From Prauserella rugosa (GTDB lineage Bacteria > Actinomycetota > Actinomycetes > Mycobacteriales > Pseudonocardiaceae): 64,000 bases of DNA. This document shows, piece after piece, positions 50,418-60,800 of the stretch. The stretch covers positions 124,001 to 188,000 of the forward strand of contig NZ_JOIJ01000005.1 in NCBI RefSeq assembly GCF_000719975.1, in the 5' to 3' direction. Below the pieces are notes generated by a model, which worked only from the letters and a program-made list of their open reading frames with translations, was not told the DNA's origin and searched no databases. Both the position numbers and the translations under genes were made by a program. The first letter of the stretch is position 1, and each line of letters begins with the position of its first letter.

Positions 50418-50441
50418 GTCGTATCCGGACGACTCAGCGGG

Positions 50442-51086
50442 TCAGCTCTCGTCGCCACCCTCGGCGGAGTCCGACTCCTCCTCGACCACACCGGCGCCCT
50501 CGGCGTCGACCTCGGCCTCCATGGCCTCCTCGGTCGGCGCCTCGTTCACGGCGACGACCAGGGCCTCCGGGTCGGTGGTCAGCTCGGCGCCACGCGGCAG
50601 CGTGATCTGCGAGGCCTGAACCGAGTGGCCGGCCTCGGCGCCGTCGATGTCCACCTCGACCTGCTCCGGGATGTGGGTGGCCTCGACCTCGACCTGCACG
50701 GTGTCGAGGTCCTGGGTGACCAGCGTGCCGGGCGCGGCCGTACCGGTGACGACGACCGGGATGTCGACCGTGACCTTCTCGCCGCGACGCACGACCAGCA
50801 GGTCGACGTGCTCGATGTAGTTCTTCAGCGGGTGGACCGTGATGGTCTTCGTCAGCGCCAGGTCGGTCGACTTGGTGGTCGTGCCGGCGATGTCCAGCGT
50901 GATGACGGCGTTCTGGCCGTTGTCGCGCACGACGCGGGCGAAGTCCACGGCCGGCAGCGCCAGGTGCTTCGGGTCCTCGCCGTGGCCGTACAGCACCGCG
51001 GGGATCTTGCCGGCGCGGCGGGTGCGGCGAGCCGCTCCCTTGCCGAACTCGGTACGGGGTTCGACGGTCAGGCGTACCTCGGACAC
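50442..51086 (-). CDS. rplY: 50S ribosomal protein bL25 (Ctc form)
   Basis: This 214-residue bL25 of the long general-stress (CTC/TL5) type binds 5S rRNA. The N-terminal L25 domain ([35 protein letters not shown]) is followed by the TL5 C-terminal beta domain ([43 protein letters not shown]). The tail of about 30 residues is very acidic. GTG 51086 is set by GAGGAG nine bases upstream; the frame continues upstream without family similarity. It lies 342 bases behind prs, with a terminator between them, so it has its own promoter. Confidence 0.94.
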   Translation of the reverse strand: MSEVRLTVEPRTEFGKGAARRTRRAGKIPAVLYGHGEDPKHLALPAVDFARVVRDNGQNAVITLDIAGTTTKSTDLALTKTITVHPLKNYIEHVDLLVVRRGEKVTVDIPVVVTGTAAPGTLVTQDLDTVQVEVEATHIPEQVEVDIDGAEAGHSVQASQITLPRGAELTTDPEALVVAVNEAPTEEAMEAEVDAEGAGVVEEESDSAEGGDES

Positions 51087-51428
51087 GGTGATGCACTCCT
51101 CGCGGTGGGGCCCTGGTGGAATGGGGCGTTCTTCTGGTCGAGCATTGCTGGCGGACCAGCGTTGGTCTCTTGTGGCTGTCCGGCGGCGAGTACCACGACG
51201 TGCGCACACGGGTGGCCTTCTCAAGCCGCCGCGTCGATCACGTCGGGCGCCGAAGAGTCCCTTCGGCCCCGCCTCGCCGAGACAACTCGCCCAGTGTAAT
51301 GCAGCCGGATAGCGAGCTCTTGACCCCCTGCCCGGTCTGTGCAAGATGCCGGCCGCGAACGCGGAAGGGCCCCGCGAACAGCGGTCGTCGCCGTCGCGGG
51401 GCCCTCCTGTCGTCGGGTCAGGCAGGCG
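51087..51428. other. Intergenic region between prs and rplY
   Basis: These 342 bases hold the prs terminator (51366-51405) and the rplY promoter and leader. I see no gene, riboswitch or clear -35/-10 pair on the minus strand. Confidence 0.5.
51366..51405 (-). terminator. Terminator of glmU-prs
   Basis: This is a perfect 12-bp stem (AGGGCCCCGCGA at 51366-51377 with its complement at 51394-51405) and a 16-base loop, 24 bases behind the prs stop. It has no long U-run, as is common in actinobacteria. Confidence 0.7.
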
Positions 51429-52409
51429 TCACGCGCTGCCGTCGAACAGGCTCGTCACCGAGCCGTCCTCGAAGACCTCCTGGATCGCCCGTGCCAGCAG
51501 CGGAGCGATCGACAGCACGGTCATCGTCGGGAAGCGCTTCTCCTCCGGGATCGGCAGCGTGTTGGTGACGATCACCTCGCGCGCCTTGGAGTTGGACAGC
51601 CGCTCGGTCGCCGGGTCCGAAAGGATGCCGTGGGTCGTGGCGATCACGACGTCCGACGCGCCCTGGTCGAGCAGCGCGTCGACGGCCTTGGTGATCGTGC
51701 CGCCCGTGTCGATCATGTCGTCGATCAGCACGCACAGCCTGCCCTTGACGTCACCCACGACGCGGTTGGCGACCGCCTGGTTCGGCTTGTCCGGGTCCCG
51801 CGTCTTGTGGATGAACGCGATCGGACGGTCACCGAGCTGCTGGGCCCACTTCTCCGCGAGCCGCACCCGGCCGGAATCCGGCGAGACGACCGTGATGTTG
51901 TGGTCGCTGTAGTGCTCGTTGATGTAGTCGGCGAGCACGTTCTGCCCGTGCAGGTGGTCGACGGGGCCGTCGAAGAAGCCCTGGATCTGCGCCGTGTGCA
52001 GGTCGACGGTCAGGATGCGGTCGGCACCGGCCGTCTTGAGCAGGTCCGCCACCAGGCGCGCGGAGATCGGCTCGCGTCCCTTGTGCTTCTTGTCCTGCCG
52101 CGAGTACGGGTAGAACGGGACGATGGCGGTGATCCGCTTCGCGCTGCCCCGCTTGAGTGCGTCGATCATGATCAGCTGTTCCATCAGCCATTCGTTGATC
52201 GGCGGCGAGAAGCTCTGGATGACGAAGGCGTCGGTCCCGCGAACGGACTCCTCGTACCGGACGTAGATCTCACCGTTCGCGAACGTGTGCACCGTCTGCG
52301 GGGTGATCGTCACGTTGAGGCTCTTCGCGACCTCTTCGGCGAGCTCGACGTGTGAACGCCCCGAGAAGAGCATCAGATTCTTCTTGGGTGTTCCGGACTT
52401 CGGACTCAT
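51429..52409 (-). CDS. prs: Ribose-phosphate pyrophosphokinase
   Basis: This 326-residue class I PRPP synthetase makes PRPP for nucleotides, His, Trp and arabinan precursors. Typical segments are [16 protein letters not shown] near 43-58, [28 protein letters not shown] near 96-123 and [19 protein letters not shown] near 134-152. The PRPP loop is [18 protein letters not shown] near 222-239. ATG 52409 overlaps the glmU stop (ATGA). It is the counterpart of Rv1017c. Confidence 0.96.
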   Translation of the reverse strand: MSPKSGTPKKNLMLFSGRSHVELAEEVAKSLNVTITPQTVHTFANGEIYVRYEESVRGTDAFVIQSFSPPINEWLMEQLIMIDALKRGSAKRITAIVPFYPYSRQDKKHKGREPISARLVADLLKTAGADRILTVDLHTAQIQGFFDGPVDHLHGQNVLADYINEHYSDHNITVVSPDSGRVRLAEKWAQQLGDRPIAFIHKTRDPDKPNQAVANRVVGDVKGRLCVLIDDMIDTGGTITKAVDALLDQGASDVVIATTHGILSDPATERLSNSKAREVIVTNTLPIPEEKRFPTMTVLSIAPLLARAIQEVFEDGSVTSLFDGSA

Positions 52410-53878
52410 GCTGGCGACTCCCCGTCGGTGTCGGTTTTCTCCTGGTCGGCGAGGGCCTGCTCGGCGGCCTTCGCCGCTGGGGTACCCGGCCTACGCCGTG
52501 GCACCCAGCCTTCGATGTTGCGCTGCGGAGCCCCCGACACCGCCAGCGCACCCGGGGGCACGTCCTCCCTGATCACCGTGCCCGCACCGCTGTACGCACC
52601 GTCCCCCACGTTCACCGGCGCGACGAACATCGTGTCCGACCCCGTGCGCACGTGCGAACCGATCGTGGTGTGGTGCTTGGCGATGCCGTCGTAGTTGACG
52701 AACACGCTCGACGCGCCGATGTTGCTCTGCTCGCCGATCGTCGCGTCACCGACGTAGGTCAGGTGCGGCACCTTCGTCCCGCGGCCGATGTCGGCCTTCT
52801 TCGTCTCGACGAACGTGCCGATCTTGCCCGCCTCGCCGAGTTTCGTCCCCGGCCGCAGATAGGCGAACGGCCCGACCGACGCGTCGTCTCCGACGACCGA
52901 CTCGCTCCCGTGGGTGCGCACGACGCTCGCCCGCTCGCCGACCCGGACGTCGGTCAACGTCGTGTCCGGCCCGATCCGCGCCCCGGCGCCGACGACCGTC
53001 GCGCCGTAGAGCTGCACGCCCGGCTCGATGACCACGTCGCGGGAGAGCGTGACGTCGAGGTCGATCCGCGTGGAGGCCGGGTCCACGACCGTGACGCCCT
53101 CGCGCTGCCACCCGGTCACGATCCGCCGGTTCAGCTCCGTGCCCAACGTCGACAACTGCACCCGGTCGTTGACGCCCTCGGTCAGCCACGGGTCCGACAC
53201 CGGCAGGCCGCCGACCGCACGTCCGTCGCCACGGGCGATGCCGAGAATGTCGGTCAGGTACAGCTCGCCCTGGGAGTTGTCGGTGGACAGGCGGGAGAGA
53301 CCGTTGGCGAGCACCGCGGCGTCGAAGGCGTAGACACCCGAGTTGATCTCGGTGATGGCCCGCTGGGTCTCGTCGGCGTCCTTGTGCTCGACGATGCCGG
53401 TGACGGCGCCCCCGGCGTCGCGCACGATGCGGCCGTAACCGGTCGGGTCGTCGACCACCGAGGTGAGCACCGTGACGGCGTTGCCCTCGCGCTCGTGCTC
53501 GGCGAGGAACTCCGCGAGCGTCGCGGTGTCGAGGAGCGGCACGTCGCCGTAGGTGACCAGGACCGTGCCGGAGTCGCCTGCGGGCAGTGCCTCGAGCGCG
53601 CACTGCACCGCGTGGCCGGTGCCGCGGCGTTCGGACTGGACGGCCGTCTTCACGGTGCGCCCGATGGCGTCGGCCACGCCGTCGAGATGCGCGCCGACCG
53701 CCTCCCTGCCGTGTCCGACGACGACCACGAGTTCGTCCGGATCCAGGCCCGCCGCGGCGCGGACCGCGTGCTCGACGAGCGGCCGTCCCGCCAGGGTGTG
53801 CAGCACCTTGGGAAGGTCCGAACGCATACGGGTGCCCTCGCCGGCGGCGAGTATCACTGTGCTCAGCGGCCCGGTCAC
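52406..53878 (-). CDS. glmU: Bifunctional GlmU (N-acetyltransferase and uridylyltransferase)
   Basis: This 490-residue enzyme makes UDP-GlcNAc. The N-terminal pyrophosphorylase half has [28 protein letters not shown] near 9-36 and [10 protein letters not shown] near 107-116. The C-terminal half is a left-handed beta-helix of hexapeptide repeats with the acetyltransferase segment [33 protein letters not shown] near 367-399. An acidic, Ala-rich tail follows, as in mycobacterial GlmU. GTG 53878 is chosen because AAGGAG lies four bases before it; an upstream GTG (53896) contains this site and is unlikely. It is coupled to prs. Confidence 0.95.
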   Translation of the reverse strand: MTGPLSTVILAAGEGTRMRSDLPKVLHTLAGRPLVEHAVRAAAGLDPDELVVVVGHGREAVGAHLDGVADAIGRTVKTAVQSERRGTGHAVQCALEALPAGDSGTVLVTYGDVPLLDTATLAEFLAEHEREGNAVTVLTSVVDDPTGYGRIVRDAGGAVTGIVEHKDADETQRAITEINSGVYAFDAAVLANGLSRLSTDNSQGELYLTDILGIARGDGRAVGGLPVSDPWLTEGVNDRVQLSTLGTELNRRIVTGWQREGVTVVDPASTRIDLDVTLSRDVVIEPGVQLYGATVVGAGARIGPDTTLTDVRVGERASVVRTHGSESVVGDDASVGPFAYLRPGTKLGEAGKIGTFVETKKADIGRGTKVPHLTYVGDATIGEQSNIGASSVFVNYDGIAKHHTTIGSHVRTGSDTMFVAPVNVGDGAYSGAGTVIREDVPPGALAVSGAPQRNIEGWVPRRRPGTPAAKAAEQALADQEKTDTDGESPA

Positions 53879-53925
53879 GGCACTCCTTGGATTCACCGGG
53901 GATTAATCTCGACCGGTCAACGATC

Positions 53926-55680
53926 CTACGTCGGTTCGTCGGCGTCCGACGTGGGGTCGTTCTTGGGTTCGGTTTGTGCCTCGTCACCGATTTGGGCGGA
54001 TGTGGCGATCTGGTTTCCGCCACGGCGTTTCGCCTGGTACATCGAGGCGTCGGCGCGGGAGAGGACCTCCTCGGCACGCTCTCCGGCCCGCAGCGCGACG
54101 AGTCCGACGGACAGGGTGACCCCGTGTGACAGATGTCGCGGTAGTTCGTCGACCGCCGTTACCGCACGGTTCATCGCCTGGGTCGCGGCGTGCAGCGGAG
54201 CGCCGGGCAGGAGTGCGACGAACTCGTCGCCTCCGTAGCGGGCCACGATGTCGTCGCCGCGGAGCGAATCGCGCAGCGTGCTCGCCACGATCCGTAGCAC
54301 GTCGTCCCCGTCCGCGTGGGAGCGCTGGTCGTTGACGCCCTTGAAGCCGTCCAGGTCGATGAGTGCCACCGCGAGTGGCTCGCTCGCCGAGGACGTGGCG
54401 TACCCGCGCAGTCGCTCGTCGAGTGCGCGGCGGTTCGGCAACCCAGTGAGCGGGTCCTGCAAGGCCTGCTGGGTGATCGCACCGTGCATCGCCGACAGGC
54501 GTTCGTGCTCGCGGCGGGTGTCGAGTGCGGCACTCTGCGACTCCCGCATGGACCACAGCTCCGCCTCGAGGGCTCCGGCGTAGTCGGCGAGCTGGGCCCG
54601 CGGGTCTCCGAGGTCGTAGCGGTCGGCGAAGCGGGCCAGCTCGTGGATGATGCCGATGCGCATCGACGGCTGGGGGTACTCCTCGGGAAAGTGCTCACGG
54701 TCCTCGAGGAGCAGCTCGAACGCTTCCTCCTGTTTGCCCACCGACTCCAGACACCGCGCCAGCGCGATGGACAGCAGCGGATTGTCGAAGGGGAACAACG
54801 GTGTCGCGCGCAACCGGCGCAGCCGATCGATGTGCGCCTCGCTGGGCGCGGCGAGGGCGAGCGCCGCGGCCAGCGACGCGACCTGTTCCACGGCCGCGAC
54901 ACCCGCCTTGCGGGGAAAGAGCGACTCGGCGAACGGTGCCTCGACCGCGATGGCCATCGATGCCGCGGTGCGGAACTTCTCGCTCGCCTCGTCGCTGCGT
55001 CCGATGCGCTCGAGCCGCAGACCCCAGCCGAGCAGCATCTTGACGCGGTTCATGAGCTGCATCGTGATCTCGTGGGGACCCGCGCTGTCGCGGACGGCCT
55101 GGTGAGCGCGAGTGATGACCTCTTCGGCGGCCTCGTAGACGCCGATCTGGTTCAACACGATCCAGCAGTCGTTGAGTGCGGTGGACAGCAGACGGTCCCA
55201 TGCACGCCTGCCCAGTCCGAGTTCCTGCGACGGCGGGTCGTCGAGGAGCGCCAGGGCGCGGGCGATCTCGGTGAGTGCGGCGTCCTCGTGGCCTGCGAGG
55301 ACGAGCCTGCGGCCGCGCAGGGCGTGGGCATCGGCCCTGAGCAGCGTGGCGCCGTGCCTGCGGGTGTGCGCCAGCATCTCGTCGAGCTGCTGCTCGGCCT
55401 CGTCGGTCTTGCTTGCCGTGATGAGCCGGGACAGGGCGGACGCACGCAGCATCTGCGCCACCAGAATCGGTTCCCCGCGCCGCTGTGTCTCCTCGAGCAG
55501 ACTGTCGAGCGTCCGGATGATCTCGACCTGTTCGGGCTTACCGCTCCGTTGGACGCTGGCGATCAGTTCGCGAGCGCGTCCGAGCAGCCAGGCGTCGGAC
55601 TTGTCGCCGAGTGCCGGGTCGGATATCTCGTGCTCCGTCACCCTCCCGGCGTGGAGCTCTTCGCCGTGCAGCGGACACAC
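53926..55680 (-). CDS. Soluble TPR-like GGDEF diguanylate cyclase
   Basis: This protein of up to 584 residues has an N-terminal helical region with TPR-like repeats (about 20-400) and a C-terminal GGDEF domain (about 415-565). The active site RYGGDEFVALLP is intact. RGDD lies five residues upstream, which is an allosteric I-site (RxxD). DPLTGLPNRRALDERL and the metal Asp in ALIDLDGFKGVND are also present. There are no membrane helices, so it is cytosolic and the TPR-like part probably senses a protein or peptide partner. There is no EAL domain. The start is uncertain between GTG 55680 and GTG 55641. It begins about 30 bases behind the tRNA-Gln gene. Confidence 0.88.
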   Translation of the reverse strand: MCPLHGEELHAGRVTEHEISDPALGDKSDAWLLGRARELIASVQRSGKPEQVEIIRTLDSLLEETQRRGEPILVAQMLRASALSRLITASKTDEAEQQLDEMLAHTRRHGATLLRADAHALRGRRLVLAGHEDAALTEIARALALLDDPPSQELGLGRRAWDRLLSTALNDCWIVLNQIGVYEAAEEVITRAHQAVRDSAGPHEITMQLMNRVKMLLGWGLRLERIGRSDEASEKFRTAASMAIAVEAPFAESLFPRKAGVAAVEQVASLAAALALAAPSEAHIDRLRRLRATPLFPFDNPLLSIALARCLESVGKQEEAFELLLEDREHFPEEYPQPSMRIGIIHELARFADRYDLGDPRAQLADYAGALEAELWSMRESQSAALDTRREHERLSAMHGAITQQALQDPLTGLPNRRALDERLRGYATSSASEPLAVALIDLDGFKGVNDQRSHADGDDVLRIVASTLRDSLRGDDIVARYGGDEFVALLPGAPLHAATQAMNRAVTAVDELPRHLSHGVTLSVGLVALRAGERAEEVLSRADASMYQAKRRGGNQIATSAQIGDEAQTEPKNDPTSDADEPT

Positions 55681-55709
55681 ACCCCCTGGGCTGCTGGAAT
55701 CCCGCTCTG

Positions 55710-55781
55710 CTCCGCCGCCAGGGCTCGAACCTGGACTGTCAGAACCAAAATCTGAAGTGCTGCCAATTACACTACGGCGGA
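55710..55781 (-). tRNA. tRNA-Gln (anticodon TTG)
   Basis: This is a 72-base cloverleaf on the minus strand. The acceptor stem is TCCGCCG with CGGCGGA. The anticodon stem TCAGA/TCTGA encloses the loop TTTTGGT, with anticodon TTG reading CAA. The T arm is CCAGGTTCGAGCCCTGG. CCA is not encoded. It lies upstream of the GGDEF gene. Confidence 0.95.
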
Positions 55782-55875
55782 TCGCGCCTGGTCAGGATAT
55801 CCACTGCAGGTTGCAGTTCGCGGGCAGGTCCGTCACGGGGGTTTTCGACTCTCCCCAGAGGGGAAACCTTCCTGT

Positions 55876-55890
55876 ACCGTAACTTACGGT
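55876..55890. promoter_or_regulatory. Perfect palindrome upstream of desaturase gene, likely operator
   Basis: ACCGTAAcTTACGGT is a perfect 7-bp inverted repeat around one base, 84 bases before the desaturase start. TAACTT inside it could be the -10. A TetR gene follows the desaturase gene and is the obvious candidate to bind here. Confidence 0.55.
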
Positions 55891-55973
55891 CTCGTAGGTG
55901 AGGTGACCCTTTGGGCGCGTTCGCCGTCCATGGCGTGCGGCGCCGGGGGTCCTCGTGGAAAGAAGTGACGTGC

Positions 55974-56918
55974 ATGACGGCAACCCTGGATACGGACGAG
56001 ACGCCAAGATCCGGTCGTAAACCCGTGCTCGACGGGCAGCGGACAGCCGGCGTCCAGTTCGCGGTCTACCTCGGTGTCCTGGCCCCGTTGGTGGCCTTGA
56101 TCGCCGCGGTCCCCTTCGCGTGGGGCTGGGGCCTGTCCTGGGTCGACGTGGGCCTGTTCGTGGTGTTCTACGCCTTCTCCGGGCTCGGCATCACCGTCGG
56201 TTTCCACCGCTACTTCACGCACGGTTCGTTCAAGGCGAAGCCGTGGCTGCGCGTGCTGCTGGCCATCGCGGGCAGCTCGGCGGTCCAAGGTCCGGTGATC
56301 ACCTGGGTCGCCGACCACCGCAGGCACCACGCCTTCTCCGACCGTGAGGGAGACCCGCACTCGCCGTGGCTGTTCGGCACCACACCGCTCGCGGTGGCGA
56401 AGGGCTTCTGGCACGCCCACATGGGCTGGCTGTTCGAACGGGACAAGAGCAATCACGAACGGTTCGCTCCCGACCTGCTCAAGGACAAGGCCATCAGCAA
56501 GGTCGACCAGCTGTTCTGGTTGTGGACGCTGTTGAGCCTGGTGGTGCCGGGCATCGTCGGTGGGCTGCTGACCTGGTCCCTGTGGGGCTTCGTCACCGCC
56601 TTCTTCTGGGCGGGTCTGGTGCGTGTCTGCGTGCTGCACCACGTGACGTGGTCGGTCAACTCGATCTGTCACATGCTCGGTGAGCGTCCGTTCAGTGCCC
56701 GCGACAAGTCGGCCAACTTCTGGCCGCTGGCGATCGCCTCGTTCGGCGAGTCCTGGCACAACCTGCACCATGCGGACCCGACGTCGGCCCGGCACGGCGT
56801 GAAGCGCGGTCAGATCGACATCTCGGCCCGGGTGATCTGGGCTTTCGAGAAGCTCGGATGGGCGCACAAGGTCCGGTGGCCAACGGCCAAGCGGCTGGAG
56901 AAGCTCTCGGCCGCGTGA
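55974..56918 (+). CDS. Membrane acyl-lipid/acyl-CoA delta-9-type desaturase
   Basis: This 314-residue di-iron membrane desaturase introduces a double bond into fatty acyl chains. The three His boxes are HRYFTH near 76-81, HRRHH near 112-116 and HNLHH near 260-264. About four membrane helices surround them. It resembles DesA3-type stearoyl-CoA desaturases, which need a separate oxidoreductase; none is adjacent. ATG 55974 is chosen because residues before it lack family similarity. A palindrome at 55876-55890 and the TetR gene 30 bases downstream suggest local control. Confidence 0.9.
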   Translation: MTATLDTDETPRSGRKPVLDGQRTAGVQFAVYLGVLAPLVALIAAVPFAWGWGLSWVDVGLFVVFYAFSGLGITVGFHRYFTHGSFKAKPWLRVLLAIAGSSAVQGPVITWVADHRRHHAFSDREGDPHSPWLFGTTPLAVAKGFWHAHMGWLFERDKSNHERFAPDLLKDKAISKVDQLFWLWTLLSLVVPGIVGGLLTWSLWGFVTAFFWAGLVRVCVLHHVTWSVNSICHMLGERPFSARDKSANFWPLAIASFGESWHNLHHADPTSARHGVKRGQIDISARVIWAFEKLGWAHKVRWPTAKRLEKLSAA

Positions 56919-56935
56919 GCGTGGACGGGTGCCTG

Positions 56936-56941
56936 TACGGT
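56936..56941 (+). promoter_or_regulatory. Probable -10 element of TetR gene
   Basis: TACGGT ends seven bases before ATG 56949. It also repeats the TACGGT half of the palindrome upstream of the desaturase gene. Confidence 0.4.
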
Positions 56942-56948
56942 TCGGCGA

Positions 56949-57626
56949 ATGGCAGGTCGACGGCGCGCTAAGCGGGAAGCGGCTGCCGCGGGGGCCCAGG
57001 CTGACGCCTCCGCGGTGCCGCGCGTGAGGATGACGGGAACGGAACGCAGGCAGCAGCTGCTGAACGTGGCCCGCACCCTCTTCGCGGAGAAGGGCTACGA
57101 CGGCACGTCGGTGGAGGAGATCGCCCGGCGGGCGAACGTGTCGAAGCCGGTCGTGTACGAGCACTTCGGCGGCAAAGAAGGCGTGTACGCCGTCGTGGTC
57201 GACCGTGAGGCCCAGACGATCCTCGACCGGATGGTCTCCAGCCTCCACGGCGGCCATCCGCGGGTGATGCTCGAACAGGCCGCGATCGCGTTGCTCAGTT
57301 ACGTCGACGAATCGCACGAGGGTTTTCGCATCCTTGTGCGCGATTCGCCGGTGGCGAGCTCGACGGGCACCTTCTCCACCCTGCTCAACGACATCGCCAG
57401 TCAGGTGGAGCACATCTTCGGCGAGGAGTTCTCCGCGCGCGGCTACGACGGGAAGCTGGCTCCGCTGTACGCCCAGGCGCTCGTCGGCATGGTGGCGCTG
57501 ACCGGGCAGTGGTGGCTCGACGCCCACAAACCCAAGCGCGACGAGGTCGCCGCGCATCTGGTCAATCTGGCGTGGAACGGCCTGTCCCACCTCGAGCACA
57601 AGCCGAAACTGCGCGTCGCCGAATGA
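56949..57626 (+). CDS. TetR-family regulator (Rv1019-like position)
   Basis: This 225-residue regulator has a basic N-terminal tail, a helix-turn-helix (RRQQLLNVARTLFAEKGYDGTSVEEIARRANVSKPVVYEHFGGKEGVYAVVVD, about 33-85) and a ligand domain of the TetR_C type. It lies directly ahead of mfd, as Rv1019 does in M. tuberculosis, and directly behind a desaturase gene. The role could be in fatty-acid desaturation, by analogy with other desaturase-linked TetR proteins. No experiment can be cited for this gene. Confidence 0.9.
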   Translation: MAGRRRAKREAAAAGAQADASAVPRVRMTGTERRQQLLNVARTLFAEKGYDGTSVEEIARRANVSKPVVYEHFGGKEGVYAVVVDREAQTILDRMVSSLHGGHPRVMLEQAAIALLSYVDESHEGFRILVRDSPVASSTGTFSTLLNDIASQVEHIFGEEFSARGYDGKLAPLYAQALVGMVALTGQWWLDAHKPKRDEVAAHLVNLAWNGLSHLEHKPKLRVAE

Positions 57627-57764
57627 CGCCGCGCGGCCCGTGCCGTCGCCGCCGAGGTGGCGGCGGATGCGGGCAACCGCGCTGACGCTCCCGGCGCCGA
57701 CGACACCGCGTCTCCGAGCACGACGTAGGCTGGTCGGGAGAACCCAAGAGCCTGAGAACCCAAC

Positions 57765-57799
57765 ACCCTGTGCTCCACTTTTCGTGGGCACAGGTGTGT
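57765..57799 (+). promoter_or_regulatory. Hairpin in the leader region of mfd
   Basis: This is a 14-pair stem with two single-base bulges (57765-57780 with 57786-57799) around a TTTTC loop, ending 31 bases before the mfd start. Just upstream, GAGAACCCAA occurs twice at 17-base spacing (from about 57739). It could be a terminator of the TetR transcript or a structured leader. Confidence 0.45.
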
Positions 57800-57830
57800 C
57801 CGCGTGTTCGCGTACAGGGGGAGTCTTTCC

Positions 57831-60800
57831 GTGTCCCAGCCGACGTTGGCCGGTCTCCTGTCGGCCGTCCTGCCCGATCCTGCGCTGCGTTCGGTCGTGG
57901 AGCGTGCGGGAGCACCGTTCGTCGACCTCGACGGCGCCCCGGCGACCCGGCAACTCGTACTCGCCGCGTTGGCCTCCGACCAGGGTGCGGGAAGACCGGT
58001 CCTCGCGGTCACCGCAACGGGGCGTGAGGCCGAGGAGCTGACGGCCGCGCTCGGCAGCCTCATCGGTGACGACGCAGTGGCGGATTTCCCTTCGTGGGAG
58101 ACCCTGCCGCACGAACGGTTGTCCCCGCGCGCCGACACCGTCGGCAAACGGCTCGCGGTGTTGCACCGGCTCTCGCAGCCCGGTCAGGGCGGCCTGCGGG
58201 TCGTCGTGTCGACGGTGCGGAGCCTGATCCAGCCGATGGCTCCCGGGCTCGGCGACCTCGCGCCGATCGATCTGCGGGTCGGCGAGGAGCTGGACTTCGA
58301 GGGAGTGCTCGAGCGGCTTGTCGAACTCGCGTACACGCGCGTGGACATGGTCGAGAAGCGTGGCGAGTTCGCCGTGCGCGGCGGCATCCTCGACGTCTTC
58401 GCCCCGACGGACGAACATCCCCACCGCGTCGAGTTCTGGGGCGACGAGGTCAGCGAGATCCGCGCGTTCTCGGTCTCGGACCAGCGTTCGCTTCCCGGCG
58501 AGATCCCCGAGATCGTCGCACCGCCGTGCCGCGAGCTGCTGTTGACCGACGACGTCAAGGCCTGCGCCGCCGAACTCGCCGAAGAACACGCCGCGGACGC
58601 ACAGCTGGCCGAGATCCTCACCAAGCTCTCCGACGGCATTCCCTCCGAGGGAATGGAAGCGCTGATCCCGGTGCTGTGCGACGGCGAGTTGGAACTGCTC
58701 ACCGACGCAATGCCCGAGGGCACGCACGTCGTACTCAGCGATCCGGAGAAGATCCGTGCGCGGGCCGCCGACCTCGTGCGCACCGGTCAGGAGTTCCTGG
58801 AGGCGTCGTGGACCTCGGCCGCGGACGGCGGGCGCGCCCCGATCGATCTCGGTGCCTCGGCGTATCGCGCACTCGGTGAGGTGCGCACGCACGCGACCGA
58901 CTCCGGCCGCTGCTGGTGGACCCTGTCCCAGCTGACGAGCGAAGACGACGTGGTGCACATCGGGATCGACAGTGCGCCCGGCTACCACGGGGAGATTGAA
59001 CGGGTCGTCACCGATCTGCGCGCGCACACCGCGTCGGGTGGCGCCGCGGTCGTCGTCGTCGCGGGAAGCGGTACGGCCCAGCGTGCCGTCGAGCAGTTGT
59101 CGTCGGGCGACGTGCCCGCGACCCACGCGGAGACCCTCGACGAGCAGCCGAAGCCCGGTGTCGTCACGGTCACCTGCGGCGCGGTCACCGACGGCTTCGT
59201 CGCTCCCGACAGCGCCCTCGTGGTCCTCAGCGAGTCGGACATCACGGGGCGCGGCGCGACCGTCGCGCGATCGGGACGCGACCTGAACACCAAGATGCCC
59301 TCGCGGCGCAGGAATGCCGTCGACCCGCTGGCGCTGAAGGCCGGCGACTACGTGGTGCACGACCAGCACGGCATCGGCAAGTTCGTCGAGATGGTGCAGC
59401 GCACCATCGGCGGCGCCACCCGCGAGTACCTCGTTCTCGAGTACGCCGCGTCGAAGCGTGGCCACCCGGGCGACCGGCTTTTCGTGCCGACCGACCAGCT
59501 CGACGAGGTCTCCCGGTACGTCGGCGGTGAGCTGCCCACGCTGAACAAGCTCGGCGGATCCGACTGGAAGAACACGAAGGCCAAGGCGCGCAAGGCCGTC
59601 AAGGAGATCGCCGCCGAGCTGGTTCAGCTCTACGCCGCCCGCCAGGCCGCGCCCGGACACGCCTTCGGCCCGGACACCCCGTGGCAGCGAGAGCTGGAGG
59701 ACGCCTTCCCGTTCGTGGAGACGAACGATCAGCTCGCCGCGATCGACGAGGTCAAGGCCGACATGGAGCGCAGCGTTCCCATGGACCGCGTGATCTGCGG
59801 CGACGTCGGTTACGGCAAGACGGAGATCGCCGTGCGCGCCGCGTTCAAGGCCGTCCAGGACGGCAAACAGGTCGTGGTGCTCGTTCCCACCACGCTGTTG
59901 GCGCAGCAGCACCTGAACACCTTCACCGAGCGGATGAGCACCTTCCCGGTGACGATCCGCGGCATGTCGCGGTTCACCGAGCAGGCCGACGCGGACAAGA
60001 CCTTGGAGGAGCTGGCCGCGGGCGAGGTCGACATCGTGATCGGCACCCACCGCCTGCTGCAGACCGGTGTTCGGTACAAGGACCTGGGCCTGGTGATCGT
60101 CGACGAGGAGCAACGGTTCGGCGTCGAGCACAAGGAGCACATCAAGGCGCTCCGCACCCACGTCGACGTGTTGACGATGTCCGCTACGCCGATTCCGCGC
60201 ACGCTCGAGATGAGCATGGCGGGAATCCGCGAGATGTCGACGATCCTGACCCCGCCCGAGGACCGGCATCCCATCCTCACCTACGTCGGCGCCTACGAGG
60301 ACAAGCAGGTCGCCGCTGCGATTCGCCGTGAGTTGCTGCGGGACGGGCAGGTCTTCTTCGTCCACAACCGGGTGTCGTCGATCGAGAAGGCGGCCAAGCG
60401 GTTGCGGGAGCTCGTGCCGGAGGCGCGGGTCGTCACGGCACACGGGCAGATGCCCGAGCACCGGCTCGAGCAGATCATCGAGGGCTTCTGGCGGCGGGAC
60501 TTCGACGTCCTGGTGTGCACGACGATCGTCGAGACCGGTCTGGACATCTCGAACGCCAACACCCTGATCGTGGAACGCGGCGACATGCTCGGCCTGGCAC
60601 AGCTGCACCAGCTGCGCGGGCGTGTCGGACGTGGTCGGGAACGCGGCTATGCCTACTTCCTCTATCCGCCGGAGAAACCGCTGACGGAGACGGCTCACGA
60701 CCGCCTCGCCACCATTGCCCAGAACACCGAACTCGGTGCCGGTATGGCGGTGGCGATGAAGGACCTGGAGATCCGCGGAGCAGGCAACATCCTCGGTGCG

